Shown: positions 47,601 through 58,944 of the stretch, piece after piece
Position numbering within the stretch: position 1 is the first letter of the stretch
Layout of the letters: the number at the start of each line of letters is the position of its first letter
Assembly (NCBI GenBank): GCA_037367355.1
Contig: CM074703.1
Location: 1,922,001-1,986,000 of the forward strand
Length of the DNA stretch: 64,000 nt
Reading direction: 5' to 3'
From: Neoscytalidium dimidiatum
Taxonomy: Eukaryota > Ascomycota > Dothideomycetes > Botryosphaeriales > Botryosphaeriaceae
Position numbers and translations under genes: made by a program
Notes under the pieces: model-generated
Databases searched by the model: none
Seen by the model: the letters and a program-made list of their open reading frames with translations, nothing else
What the model was told of the DNA's origin: nothing

Positions 47601-48535
47601 GCCAGAGTGTCTGAGCGGCAGCCTGCACATCTTGCCAGCGTGATTCGTCACCAAAGTATGCCAAGGCGAACGAACGGAAGAGGAGCTTCATGCCCCTCCA
47701 TTGCCTGCGCTGTGGCCAGTCGTTGGGTCGAATCTGGAGCCATTCTTCAGCTTGGTGCCCCTCGAATCCTCTTAGGTGGTCATGGCTCTCCAGTTCCACC
47801 TCCAGGGCTTCCTGTTCGGTTCGGGGCGGAGTAGGGTGAGGTGGGCCAACGTATTCTTCTGACCACACGCCGTACGGTAAATGAGAGTGTAAGGAACGAT
47901 AGGCAGCTGCTGTCTTGTTAGCCAGAATTAGTTAAAGGAGGCGGAATGTTGGGTAACTTACCTTCCCAGACCGGAGGAAGGGGTGGTGCGAAAAGTGCAG
48001 GGTCTTGATAGTGGGTCAAACGCCAATCAAGAACACAGCGATCGTCGCGTTGGGGTCTATCCTGAGCTACTTCCAACTCGTATTTCAATAGCTTGAATAA
48101 GAGAGAAGACGTGTCGCCGGGGTCGGCGCGCAAGCCACGATGAGCACAGAGCTTGCGTAGATCGGTTGGCCTCCATTGCTGCTTGAGTGGAACACGGTCG
48201 TTAGAGTGTCTCCTATTGAGTGACCTCCTAAGCCTAAGAGGCGGTAAGGTTGCATCACTGGCGAGTCCAAGATCCTTGCAGCGGCTACGCAGGGTTGGTA
48301 AATAGGGATGGTAGCGGGGTCCTGAGAGCTCGGCAATGGCGACCCGTTTATTCGGGGCTCGTTGGTGGGCGGCTAGTCCCTGGGCAGTACGGACTCGGCT
48401 CAGCTCCGCGGCGATTGCACCGCTTCCCAACTCGTTGTAGTTTTCTACATCATGTCGGGGTTCTTGTTGCTGCCGTTCGCCATCTTTGAGGATTGGGTTG
48501 GCGTCGAAGTCAGTGAAAGGATCGTTGCGCACCAT
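44659..48535 (-). CDS. Tandem OTU-like protein: SAP-like motifs, pseudo-OTU, OTU protease domain
   Basis: Exons (minus) 48535-47962 and 47909-44659 give about 1274 aa. The ATG at 48535 is used because the long downstream frame itself opens only with GTG; the intron junction (GTAAGT donor, CAGCAG acceptor) keeps frame. Exon 1 contains two SAP-like helix-helix segments (YHPYLPTLRSRCKDLGLAS; TDLRKLCAHRGLRADPGDTS). An OTU-like domain around 265-420 aligns with the second but has L267 for the catalytic Cys and R417 for the His. The second OTU domain has GDGRCLFRAF with D627 and C630, and NLNHWDAL with H763. The last 400 residues are low-complexity (Pro, Arg, Asp/Glu runs). OTU proteins cleave ubiquitin or related chains. 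Activity of domain two is inferred; the whole architecture is one I do not recognise. Confidence 0.85.
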
Positions 48536-50143
48536 CTTTTTCCAACCCTATGAAGTTTGTCGTCAGGTGATAGGTCTGGTAGAGTTGTTAATGGATCAGC
48601 AGAAAATGGTGTAGAGGGTTGAAAAGGTTTGGATAGGTTGTTGCGCGAACGGGCAGTGGTTGAAGATAAGAACCATCATGTTCATCATTGAGGTATTGTG
48701 CTCAATAGGTGCTCCTTGTTATTGTGCGTGCACGGATGTTTGCAGAACGCATTCATCCACAGTGCTCATTGTTCGACTGCAGTAGGTGAAGCGAAGTGCA
48801 CAGGCAAGGCGAAGACCCGCCATTTGGAGGAACAAGCTTCACTATGCGGAATGCGACATGAGGGGGGGGTGTTTATTTTTTTCTTTGCATAGTAATAGGA
48901 AGTCCAATTGAACAGGTCATCATATCATAGAAGTGCGAAGTGAGACCAGTGGATTCGAACACCATTGTAGCCACCTATCTTGTCATAAGCATTTCGGCAA
49001 TCGTAAGAGAATGTGGACTAGAGAGCGAGATTGATCAGCAGATACGGTATCAATACCAAGAAGCTGGACTTCATTCTGAGCAATAGAGCGTTATCAATAC
49101 TTTATGGGATGGTGGCCAAGTCTAACGTCGAACATGGAGTCGCAAAGTGATGAGGTCCGAGCGGTGCCCAACGCTGGGGCCAAGCGCCGTTTGCGGCAAC
49201 CTGGAAGAAAATTATTTCCACGTCGGGACAGGAGGTGCCGAACCCCGTAAAGACAGCATAACAATCATAATGGGCGGTGCGAGTGCTGAGACGAAGCGGA
49301 GAGTGCCGGCGGCTCTCGTGAGCTATGCAAGGAGGCGGCCGGAGATGCTTCCACAAGTGCAGTCTTCACTGACTCCTGCCTGTAGGTGGCTGTGGATGCG
49401 AACGCCGGCGCGGTAGTTGGGGAGAGACAGCAGACTCGAGCTCAAGGTTACACAAAGTTTCAGCCCAGCCGGTGCCGGTGAGGTGCTTGACAGGCGAGTG
49501 GACAGAACACAGATGTCGCACAGGTCCGAGGAGAGGAGAAACATGTTCAAGGACAGGCGGAGCCGCGGGCTGTCAGGACAAGGCGGCCTTAATGACAGGT
49601 ACTACACCTGATGGGTTGTTCGTGTGAGGGCAGCGCGCAACAGCTTGGTGGTGTTTCAGCGTCTGATGCATCCACGATGGACGGCGTCTGTCATCGTCGT
49701 CGCGACAGCCGGAGCTGCCACCGCGCAGAGCAGCGGCAAGCGGTAGGGCAGCGTTAGTTTGCGAAACGGCTGGGCGCGGGCCGTATCTCGATTGGAGCGG
49801 TCTGCGGAGGTTTGTGCCAGAAGAAGGCTGGCGCGGCTGGAGCACACTGGCGCAGGCGAGGCGCAGGCGCGGGCGTGGGCCGGTGTGGGTGCAGATGCAG
49901 ACGCAGGTGGACGACAGGCACGGCGGAGCGAGACATGTGGCAGAGGCAGCCGACTCTCCCAGCCCAAGGCAAGGCCGCTTTGGCTACGCGGCTGACTGGC
50001 CTGCAAGCTGCAGAGGCGAGGGCCTGGCCGCGATGGACCGGATCGTGATTTGTGCTTTTGGCGCAGATCCATCTGGAGAAGGCACCCTGTGGCCCGCTTT
50101 GACGCCGATCGCACACCAGACCCGACTCCCCCAAAACCGCCGC

Positions 50144-50192
50144 ACCGCCTGTCGCCTGTCGCCTGTCGCATATCGCCTGTCGCCTACGCCCG
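50144..50192. repeat. Heptanucleotide array 1 (GTCGCCT-like)
   Basis: About six to seven consecutive 7-bp units, mostly GTCGCCT with single-base variants, about 430 bp upstream of the histidine kinase ATG. Confidence 0.85.
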
Positions 50193-50225
50193 CGTGGCCC
50201 GCCCGACCATTGCGCTGTGATCCGG

Positions 50226-50253
50226 CTCCCAGCATCCAGCGTCCAGCGTCCAG
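50226..50253. repeat. Heptanucleotide array 2 (CGTCCAG-like)
   Basis: Four consecutive 7-bp units (CTCCCAG, CATCCAG, CGTCCAG, CGTCCAG). Confidence 0.8.
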
Positions 50254-50270
50254 CTCCCTTAAGCCCCCAG

Positions 50271-50319
50271 CCTAGAGCCCAGAGCCCAGAGCCTAGAGCC
50301 TAGAGCCTGGAGCCCAGAG
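50271..50319. repeat. Heptanucleotide array 3 (CCYAGAG)
   Basis: Seven consecutive 7-bp units of CCYAGAG (one CCTGGAG variant). Confidence 0.88.
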
Positions 50320-50502
50320 CCCGACTCCGCGCCCGCGCGCCACAGCATCATCCGCCCACCAGGCCCACGCGGCACCCCTGCTCCGTCATCGCAACTAGCT
50401 GGATGCTAGTGCTGCGCGCACGCTAAGCCGCTCCGCTCGCACTTGCTCTTCAGCCGCTCGAAGTCCAAGTCCAATCGCCGTTTCCAGTCCTCGTCTCGTC
50501 TG

Positions 50503-50538
50503 CCCAGTCCCAGTGCCAGTGCCACTGCCAGTGCCAGC
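50503..50538. repeat. Hexanucleotide array (SCCAGT-like)
   Basis: Six 6-bp units (CCCAGT, GCCAGT and variants) about 80-110 bp before the histidine kinase start, probably in its 5' UTR or core promoter. Confidence 0.8.
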
Positions 50539-50615
50539 CCGCAGCAGCCTGCTTGTTGCCCACTGGTAGGCATGCGACCACGCCCCCGACCACCACACGC
50601 CTCGTCGCGACCTCT

Positions 50616-53600
50616 ATGAATAACCCGCCGTCGATATTCACAGGACTGCCCGGCCCGCACGACGACGCCAACGCCTCCACCGAGCACCGCCGCCTCTCCA
50701 CTCCAGAATACCGCGCAACCCTCGTCCGTCCGCCCAACCCTCCCCCTCCGCCGACCTCGACCGACCTGCCACGCCCTGAACCCGCTCCCGCATGGCCCAC
50801 CGCGAATCCTCAACCCGCTGATCCGCGAAAGCTCCCCGCCCGCCTCCTCCAACCGGCGCGCCCTGCTTCATTCGTCACTCCTTCAAAGCCTGCCGCAAAG
50901 CGCTCGTTCCCCCACCAGCTCTCCGCCCACGGCCAGACCCAGAGCGAGCCTCTCCACAAGCGCCGGAAACTCCTCTCGCGCTCGCGCCACACCCTCGATT
51001 CCCTCGACTTCACCCCTTCATTCGATCGTAAGCAGCCTCCGTCTCCTCTCTTCTTTTCCAACACGAAGCGCGCACGCCCTGCCTTGCCTGCGCGCTTCTC
51101 GAGCTCCGAGGCCGCCGCGAGAATGTTGAGCAATGCGCGCGAGGAAAGCGGCATCAAGACAGTTACCCTGGCGCGCGGCACATATTCTGGCTCGAGCCCC
51201 TCGACCCGCGCCTCCGTCGATCGCTCGAGCCTGCCGCCTGCATCCCCCGAGCTTCGGGACAAGGCCGATGTGCCCCGCGAGCTGAGCAACGTAGGCATTG
51301 GAGAAATACTGGAGCAGGATGGGCGGCCAACTTTCATTGTGGATCTGGGTGAGCCTGCAAACTACGGCCCAGGATACTTGAATGTAGTCTACGGCAATTC
51401 AGCTCTGCGCGCAACCATCGGCCTTCTCGACCTCGTGACCGGTAAGGTGGTGAATGACTCCCAGGACACAGCCTCCTTCAAGGCATTCACCCAGTTCAAG
51501 ACCTGGGTCATGAGCGCTGTTGTGTACGGCGAGTCTCTGGACGTGTGCATTCCGGGCATTCTGTACGGCGGCCTGTCATGGACCATCTACACCCTTCGCA
51601 AAAAGTACCGTGTCGTCAGCGGCAATTACCCTGCTTCGTCCACTCCCACCACGACGTCATCTTTGCCAAGCTCAGTCGCAGCCCAGGCACCTGTCTCTGC
51701 GGGGAGGCCCCCCAGAGGCGACAAGCCCGGTCCCGCTGATCCCGAAGCTACGGTACTGCCGAGCACAGAGACCGAAGCTGCCGACTATTTCGGTTCCGCG
51801 GCCGCCTCTGCGCCTGACAGACCCACCACGCCGCAGACTGCCGAATCCACGACCACCGCCGTAGATCTGCCGGATGCTCCTCAAACTCCTGCCGGTATCA
51901 CTGGACGAATCTTTGGGACCATATCAGACGCATCCTCGATCACCTCCCATCCGTCAATCACAAATGAGTGCGTACTCCGCGCTGCTGTAGCCGGCGATAT
52001 TGATTCATTTCAAAGCAGTAGTGACCCAAATTCCAGGAAAGAGATTGGCTTCTTCGACTGGACCCGCATACCCATAGACTCCGACCTGCCCAAGCACATC
52101 CAATTCGCCCGCAGTGTCGATTGGGCTTCGACCCCGCTTGGCCCGATCGAATTCTGGTCGCCCGACCTGCGCCAGTACTGCAACCTCATAATGGCCTCGC
52201 CGCATCCCGCAGCTATGTATTGGGGAGATGACTTGGTAGCAATTTACAACGAGGCGTACGTATTGCTTGCCGGACAGAAACATCCAGCTTTGATGGGCCA
52301 GAGTTACAAGGACGCGTGGGCCGAAATCTGGGATGAAGTTAAAGATGTATTTGCGAGCGCCAAGCTCACAGGCCAGGCAACTATGAAGGTGAGTGGGTGG
52401 TGGTAGACCCTCTTGCTTAGTGGGATTTAACTCTTCTTCCGTTTAGGATGACGACTGCCTGTTCATAAAACGGAGCGACTATCTCGAGGAAACCTACTTT
52501 TCTTGGGCAATAATACCAATGATCGGCGGCGATGGTACCGTCATGGGTCTCTACAACCCTGCGTTTGAGAAGACACGGCGCAAGATCGCAGAACGACGCA
52601 TGCTCACCCTCCGTGAGGTAGGCGAGCGGACAGCCGTGGCTCGAGACATTAAATCCTTCTGGCAACAAGTCCTGAAAGCCCTGGCCAGCAACGAATTCGA
52701 CACGCCTTTCGTTCTCTTATATTCTGTTTCGGACGATTCTGACAGCGATTCCTCATCTATACATTCGAGCAGCCTGTTTGGTACGAAGCAGTGTTTGCTA
52801 GAAGGATCCTTAGGCGTTCCACAAGGACACAAGTGCGCACCGGAGTATCTGGAGTTAAAGACGAGCATGGACGGTTTTGCACCCGTCCTACGAGAAGTTA
52901 TGAAGACAGATAAGCCTGTATTATTGGAGATTGGGAGCGGAGAGCTGCCCGTGGCGATGATGGAAGGGATTGGAGGTCGAGGCTTCGATGACCCCGTGCG
53001 ATCCGTCGTTGTTTGCCCCATCCACCCGACCACTGGCGAGTCTATTCTGGGTTTCTTGGTGCTGGGCGTGAATCCCAGGCGACCATATGATGATGATTAC
53101 AATCTGTTTGTCCAGCTCCTGAGCAGACAGCTAGCCACGTCCTTGGCATCCGTGGTCCTTTTCGAGGAGGAAATCCGTCGGGGTCAAAGAGCTGCGAAGC
53201 TTGCTGCGCTGGACCGAATGGAATTATCGGAACAGTTGGCCGCCAGGACCCAGGAAGCACGAGACAGCGAGACGAGATTTACTCGCATGGCCGAGTTCTC
53301 ACCGGCTGGTCTATTCATTGCTGATTCAGAGGGCCATATTAGTTACTGCAACGATACTTGGTATGAGATATCTCGAGTACCGAAGGACACAGCTAGTACC
53401 GACCGATGGATAGAGGCTGTCAAACCCGAGGACCAGCAGCTCGTGCGCAATCTCTGGAGCACTTTGGTTGAGAACACCGAAGCAGTTACGGCGGAGTTCC
53501 GGTTCAAGGCGCCGTGGGAAGATAAGAACGGCAATCGTACAGATACGTGGGTACTCTTCAGTGCTTATCCGGAGAAAAATGCCCAAGGGACCCTGAAGAG

Positions 53601-55191
53601 CGTCTTTGGGACCATCACGAACATCAGCCAACAGAAGTGGGCAGAGGGCTTTCAGAAGAGGAAGATGGAAGAGGCCGTAGAGCTGAAACGGCAACAGGAG
53701 AACTTCATCGACATCACCTCGCACGAGATGAGAAATCCCCTGAGCGCCATTTTACAATGCGCAGATGAAATATCCTCATCCCTCAACGATTTTCGCCTGA
53801 GCGGCACGAAGTTGATAGACGAGGAGCTCCTCAGCAGTAGCATTGATGCCGCTCAGACTATAGCCCTCTGTGCTCAACATCAGAAGCGTATTGTCGACGA
53901 CGTTCTGACCTTGAGCAAGTTGGATTCTGCAATGCTTCTCGTTACACCTGTTGATGTCCAGCCCCTGACTGTTGTCCAGCGTGCGTTGAAGATGTTTGAG
54001 GGAGAACTCCAGACTGCTGATATTCAGATGGAATTCGTCGTGGACGAGTCTTTCAGTCGCCTGGGGGTGGACTGGGTTAGATTGGATCCATCTCGGGTTC
54101 TGCAAGTACTCATCAACCTCACCACTAACGCCATCAAGTTCACAACGACCGAGGCAAGGCGGACGATCAAGGTCACATTGGCTGCATCAACAGTGAAGTT
54201 CTCACAGCTGAAGGACAGGCTCGTCAACTACTTCCCAACCCGTTCCAAGAGGGTGGACATGACGCAAGGCCCGGACTGGGGCACCGGCGAAGATATCTAC
54301 GTGCACTTTGCCGTTCAAGACACCGGCCGCGGTCTGAACGAAGAAGAAAAGAAGCTCCTCTTCCTCCGCTTCTCCCAGGCGTCTCCACGCACGCACGTCC
54401 AATACGGCGGCTCCGGTCTCGGTCTCTTCATCTCCCGTGAGCTCACCGAGCTGCAGGGCGGCGAGATCGGTGTCTCGTCCGAAGCGGGCAAAGGCAGCAC
54501 CTTTGCCTTCTACGTAAAAGCGCGCCGTAGCAGCCCCCCGGCCGACCCGGTCGAGCAGCTGCCCGTCACGCTGTCCCGCGCGCCCAGCGACGCGCGCAAT
54601 AAGCGCTCTCAGGAATCCGTCATCAGGACCAAGGACTTCGCCGCACCAGCATCCAGTCGGCCGGGCAGCGCGGCAAGCACCACGAGCGGTGTTCAACAGC
54701 AGCAACAGAAATCTACATCCATAAACCGCAAGGACATCGTCGTCCTGATTGTCGAGGACAACCTGGTCAACCAGAAGGTCCTGCAGAAACAGCTCCGCAA
54801 CCAGGGCTTCACCGTGCACGTGGCCAACCACGGCGGCGAGTGCCTGGACCAGCTGCGCCACTCGTCGCACTACCACGTCAGACCATCCGACTCCTCTTCG
54901 TCCTCCAAACCCGTCCTCGACCTCTCGGTCGTCCTGATGGACCAGGAGATGCCGGTAATGGACGGCCTGGCGTGCACGCGGACCATCAGGGAGTGGGAGG
55001 AGCGGGGCGAGCTGGTAAGGCACGTGCCGATCATCGCGGTCACGGCGAACGCGCGCGCGGAGCAGATCGAGCAGCTGAGGGCCGCTGGCATGGACGATGT
55101 GGTCAGCAAGCCGTTCAGGATTCCGGAGCTGGTGCCCAAGATTGAGGAGTTGGCGGCGTTGTTCGGAAAGGAGGGTCGGGAAAGGAGATAA
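50616..55191 (+). CDS. Hybrid sensor histidine kinase with receiver domain
   Basis: Exons 50616-52388 and 52447-55191 give about 1505 aa from the ATG at 50616 (the frame extends further only through TTG). Order: a disordered Pro/Ser-rich N-terminus; PAS-like segments (one around TFIVDLGEPANYGPGYLNVV); a further sensor region spanning the splice (YWGDDLVAIYNEAYVLLAGQ); GAF-like sequence; a PAS domain (MAEFSPAGLFIADSEGHISY); the HisKA H-box with phospho-acceptor H1017 (ITSHEMRNPLSAIL); the ATPase with N-box (LINLTTNAIKF), DTGRGLNEEE and GGSGLGLFISREL; and a receiver with D1423 (LMDQEMPVMDG) and a SKPFRIPEL lysine. It should pass phosphate through an HPt protein such as Ypd1 to a response regulator such as Ssk1 or Skn7. 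No HAMP repeats or membrane segments are seen, so it is probably cytosolic. The fungal kinase group was not assigned. Confidence 0.93.
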
Positions 55192-58100
55192 AGAGGAGGG
55201 ATTGGGATTTCATGGCAATGAGACGAGTGGCATGAGGGAAAAGATGGAGGGATAGGGGAGACAGAGAAAGGGATGATTGGGCATTTTCTGCCGAGAAAGG
55301 TTAAAGAGAAGGGCTCAAGAGGAGGGTTGTAGCATTATGACTAGCGATTTATGAGTGCGTGTGTGTTCTCGTTCTGATGTTTTTATTAACTGGAGCGCAG
55401 CTTGATTGTTTGTTCGTGGCGTGGGAAATAGACTGGGAAAAAAAAAAAGGAGGTGAGCGCTAAACCAAATTTTGGGACATGGATTATGGATCACGGGACC
55501 ACGTCAATGGTGTTTTTATTTTGTTTTTGATTTCTGTCTGCAAGTCTTTTCGCATACAGGTTCAGCAAGATCGCGTATTTTTTTTTCTCTCTCTTCGATA
55601 CCTTTTTCCTTTTGGCTTATTTTTCTGCCCATTTTTGGAAAGACAGACAGATACGAGTTTCTTCTTTACACCCTTTTTCGGTCAATCAAAACACATACCC
55701 AGGGCGGTGGTGATACAGGACGGCGTGGTTTTCTAGATCCTGATTGCCTTTCCTTACTTGAGGATTGATTCCTGTGGGCCCGCGTCATTTCAGAAATTTT
55801 CTCATCAAAATTGTCAACATAAGAGTAGGAGGATAGTTTTGGGCACGCATGAGTTCGACAGCCGTAATGTCTTGAAAGCCGGTTTTTTTTCGGAAGAGAA
55901 TATGGCGCATGGTATAGTTGCCTGTTCCAACACAACTCCACTAAGACGTATGAGTATTTTTGCGGGACCAGGTCCTGATTGAGGATTATATTGAGAGTTA
56001 GTGGAAAGTGAAGTATTCAGGTAGGGCATGAGAGAAAGGACGGGGGCCTGTGAAAAAAAAAAAAAAAAGGATAGAAGGGAATCAGTGAAATTCTGTAAGG
56101 CCATATGGGACCACTTCAACGGACAGTCGTTTGGATGCGACGTATGAAAGCAACCCCAGCAGGTGTTGAAATGAATAGGTGGCTTTCGAATTTTGGCAAG
56201 CCTACAGTTACACTAAGCAGGCAGCAGCCAAGAATGATTCACTCAGCCGATCGCATATTGCGAGTCTAAGCATCCCAACATAGAGTAGTCCTCCAACATA
56301 CGTAGTCCACAACCGCAAAGACCTGGGCTTACATAGCCCGCATAGACGTGGCTACAATTCTTTTCTTACCCACATACACTGATCATCCACTGAGCAGAAT
56401 TATTACTGTATCTGGTTAAGAGAAAGTCTCAGTGACCTTAACGCCGCCTTTTTTCCATGAGTAGCCAGAGTAAAGACCTCTTCAATCCTTTCATTATATT
56501 TCTCCCATCTGTTTAATGGTACTATCTATTCAAACTTTCGATTGTTCAACCCGCCGGCCTTGCAAAAGAGACGAGACTAAGATCCGTATCTTCCCATGCT
56601 CCACCCGTAGAGATCTCTGTTTCATTATTCACCACTCACGGACCATGCCTTCTGCAGAGGTTTTAATTGCCGGCGTTAGTCTGATCATTCAGATCCTTGA
56701 CTTCATTTACACTGTTTCTCATGATGCGTTTTTTTTTTCAATAGTGAGAGATTTTTGATCACGCCCCCTCAGTTGGATTTGTGCGCTCAGTTTGAGCTAG
56801 CAACTAGCTAATGTCACACTTAGTTTAGATCTACCTCATGGCCGTAGCGATGGCATTCCACTTAAAATACTAAACGTCCAACATGCTACACGCTAAGGTG
56901 CTACCTTAGAATCTTGACCCACGCCTACAACCACTTGTTTGAAAGAAGTTCTGCTCGCTCGACTGCAGGACATTTTGGTGATTCTGGCTCATGGGTGATG
57001 GTTACAGTTCGTAGGTTTATATTCTACTGAAAGAAGGAACGTGAAAGGAAGAATCTACATTTAAGCACAGAAATGGAAAGGAGCTGCACTCAATCTATAT
57101 AAAAACATATGTTATCAAATATCTTAAGTGGATTCACTTATAATCAGTAACATTCCTTTTGAGAGGCTCGGTTGCACTGGATAGAAGGTGTCTTGGATAT
57201 TATCCAATCTAACTTCTTTTCCTTATTGAGCAGATAGCTGGGTGATTCATAGACCTATGTTGTTCTCCTTTGACTATAATATTAAAATGAGGAGCTAAAA
57301 CTCCAAAACTTATGTTTCAGTACCGTGTTGTATTATCACATTCTGGTCAACCCGATGTAGGACTTGAAAAATAAGATGGCGTTGCATTTGTTCTTAAGAT
57401 AATATCCATTCGGCCTGATAAGAACTGCCCTGTTCCGTATCCCGGAATCCAATCATTTGGAGTAGACTTGACTTTCCTTGAAGCGTGAAAAGCAGATAAT
57501 GAAGGCAATCTGCCAAGAACGGAGGCGGAATTTGAGGCCTTTTACGGGGGAATCAGGCCGGAGCGGCCCAATTACCTATTCAGCGAACAGGAAAAAACCG
57601 ACAAAACGTATTAATACCATGGCCAGTTTGATTTCATTGTCACAAAGATCCACCTGCAACTAACAACGCCTGTGTCTTCATATCTTCGCCTCTAATCCCG
57701 AAGATCTCAGCATGCAAAAGCAATTCAGATCTCTAAGACATTTCCAAGGAACTGACATCGAAGCTTCGCCTTCTCAGTCGACCATTGCCTGCATGGGGTC
57801 TGGCAAAAGAAGCAGCACATGGAATGATCTCTTCCTCGATCACCTGAGATTCGGCCTTGGATTCAAACACCAAGGGACGGCGCATGCTGACCGCAGCAAG
57901 GACGCTGTAATCTGCCGATCAAGCATCTGGTCTCGTGCCTTCTATTCAGTCCCAGGGCCAGCCTTGTGCCTTCCGCAGTGCTTCGTCCAACGCCGTTTAC
58001 CTTTCTCCGCAACCCGAAGCGCGGTGCCGGAGGGCGGGTTACGGAGCATGCGCCGGATCTCCCATGAGGACTGATGCCTTGCTTGTAGAGCTTATCCTAC

Positions 58101-58944
58101 TTAGGCAGTCCCGCTGTGGCCACTGTAGCCTACATGATGTCGGAAGGTGAAGTAAGAACAGAGAAAAAGAAAAGATACATACAACGAGCCATCAAATCGA
58201 GTCATCGACGACGTGGGGCGTCAGCAAGCAGGCACCACTCTAGCCCACCCGCCCCCGCATATCCCGAAACGGAAAAGAGGGCCAGATTCGGAGAGTAAGA
58301 CGCGGGATGAGGGCGTGCATCGGAGGGAATCGGCCGTTGACGGCGCGGCCAGCTTCGGATGGAAAGCGTTGGGCCACGGACACTCTCTTTCCCTGTACGT
58401 ACATCGTATCGAAGGTGTCACCGGCGAGGATGCAGATAAATTCTGCGTGTCATCGAGCTTTTTGGCAGGCTGTCGGCGTCGGCGTGTTGGAGTGCCGTTG
58501 CAGCGTTTGACGGCATTTTCGGACGTGGGGGCGATAGAGGGTTACCGTGGTTGTGCTTTGGGCGACTTGTAAATTGCAACTTGCAAGCATCTGTCATAGC
58601 TGCTTTTGACAGGTGCAATGCCTGAGCGAGGGAAATTCAGACTTTGACATGAAAGTTCGGTGGAGGTGGGGAGGCAAAAGAGGGGAAGAGCGAGAGCGGA
58701 GGACCGGCCATGACATCCACTGTAAGCTTACCTTCTGCAGGAACTACCGGCGGATGCAGGGGTTGCATGCAGCACTTATTTTCTTGGAATTAACCTTGCC
58801 GGCTTACACACGCAGCTGAAAGGGCGTTATCTCATGTACCTCGATCCGAAATATGTCATTCAAGCAATATGCCAAACAAGTGCGCTTCGCCGATTACGCT
58901 ACGGAACAAGAAATAGCCACCGCATATACAACCTCAGAGGAGCC
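55192..58944. other. Long AT-richer intergenic region with possible relics
   Basis: About 3.75 kb. It starts with the histidine kinase 3' UTR, has several T and A homopolymers (near 55.44, 55.57 and 56.05 kb), and is AT-richer between about 56.1 and 57.7 kb. A short NLR-like N-terminal sequence at 56645-56758 is listed separately. Other frames, including 57712-58074, have no recognisable domain. Confidence 0.5.
56645..56758 (+). pseudogene. Possible relic of a STAND/NLR-type protein N-terminus
   Basis: A 37-codon frame begins MPSAEVLIAGVSLIIQILDF and continues IYTVSHDA before ending after a T-run. A short acidic start followed by a hydrophobic AGVxxxIIQxxDF-like helix is common at the N-termini of fungal NLR and HeLo-like proteins. 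Nothing downstream continues such a protein. It is short and AT-rich, so chance is quite possible. Confidence 0.2.

Larger units (their letters stand above)
48536..50615. other. Divergent intergenic region (OTU gene / histidine kinase)
   Basis: About 2.1 kb between two divergent ATGs. The right end (50.1-50.6 kb) is packed with short tandem repeats, listed separately. The rest shows GC-rich frames without domains. Confidence 0.5.

Noticed and set aside
48940..48990. tRNA-like T-loop on the minus strand (a GTTCGAATCC-type sequence)
   Set aside because: The T-stem does not pair in the canonical five-base form, and no matching acceptor stem or anticodon arm is found upstream on that strand.
57712..58074. 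120-codon plus-strand frame
   Set aside because: No recognisable domain, no supporting splice signals or context.
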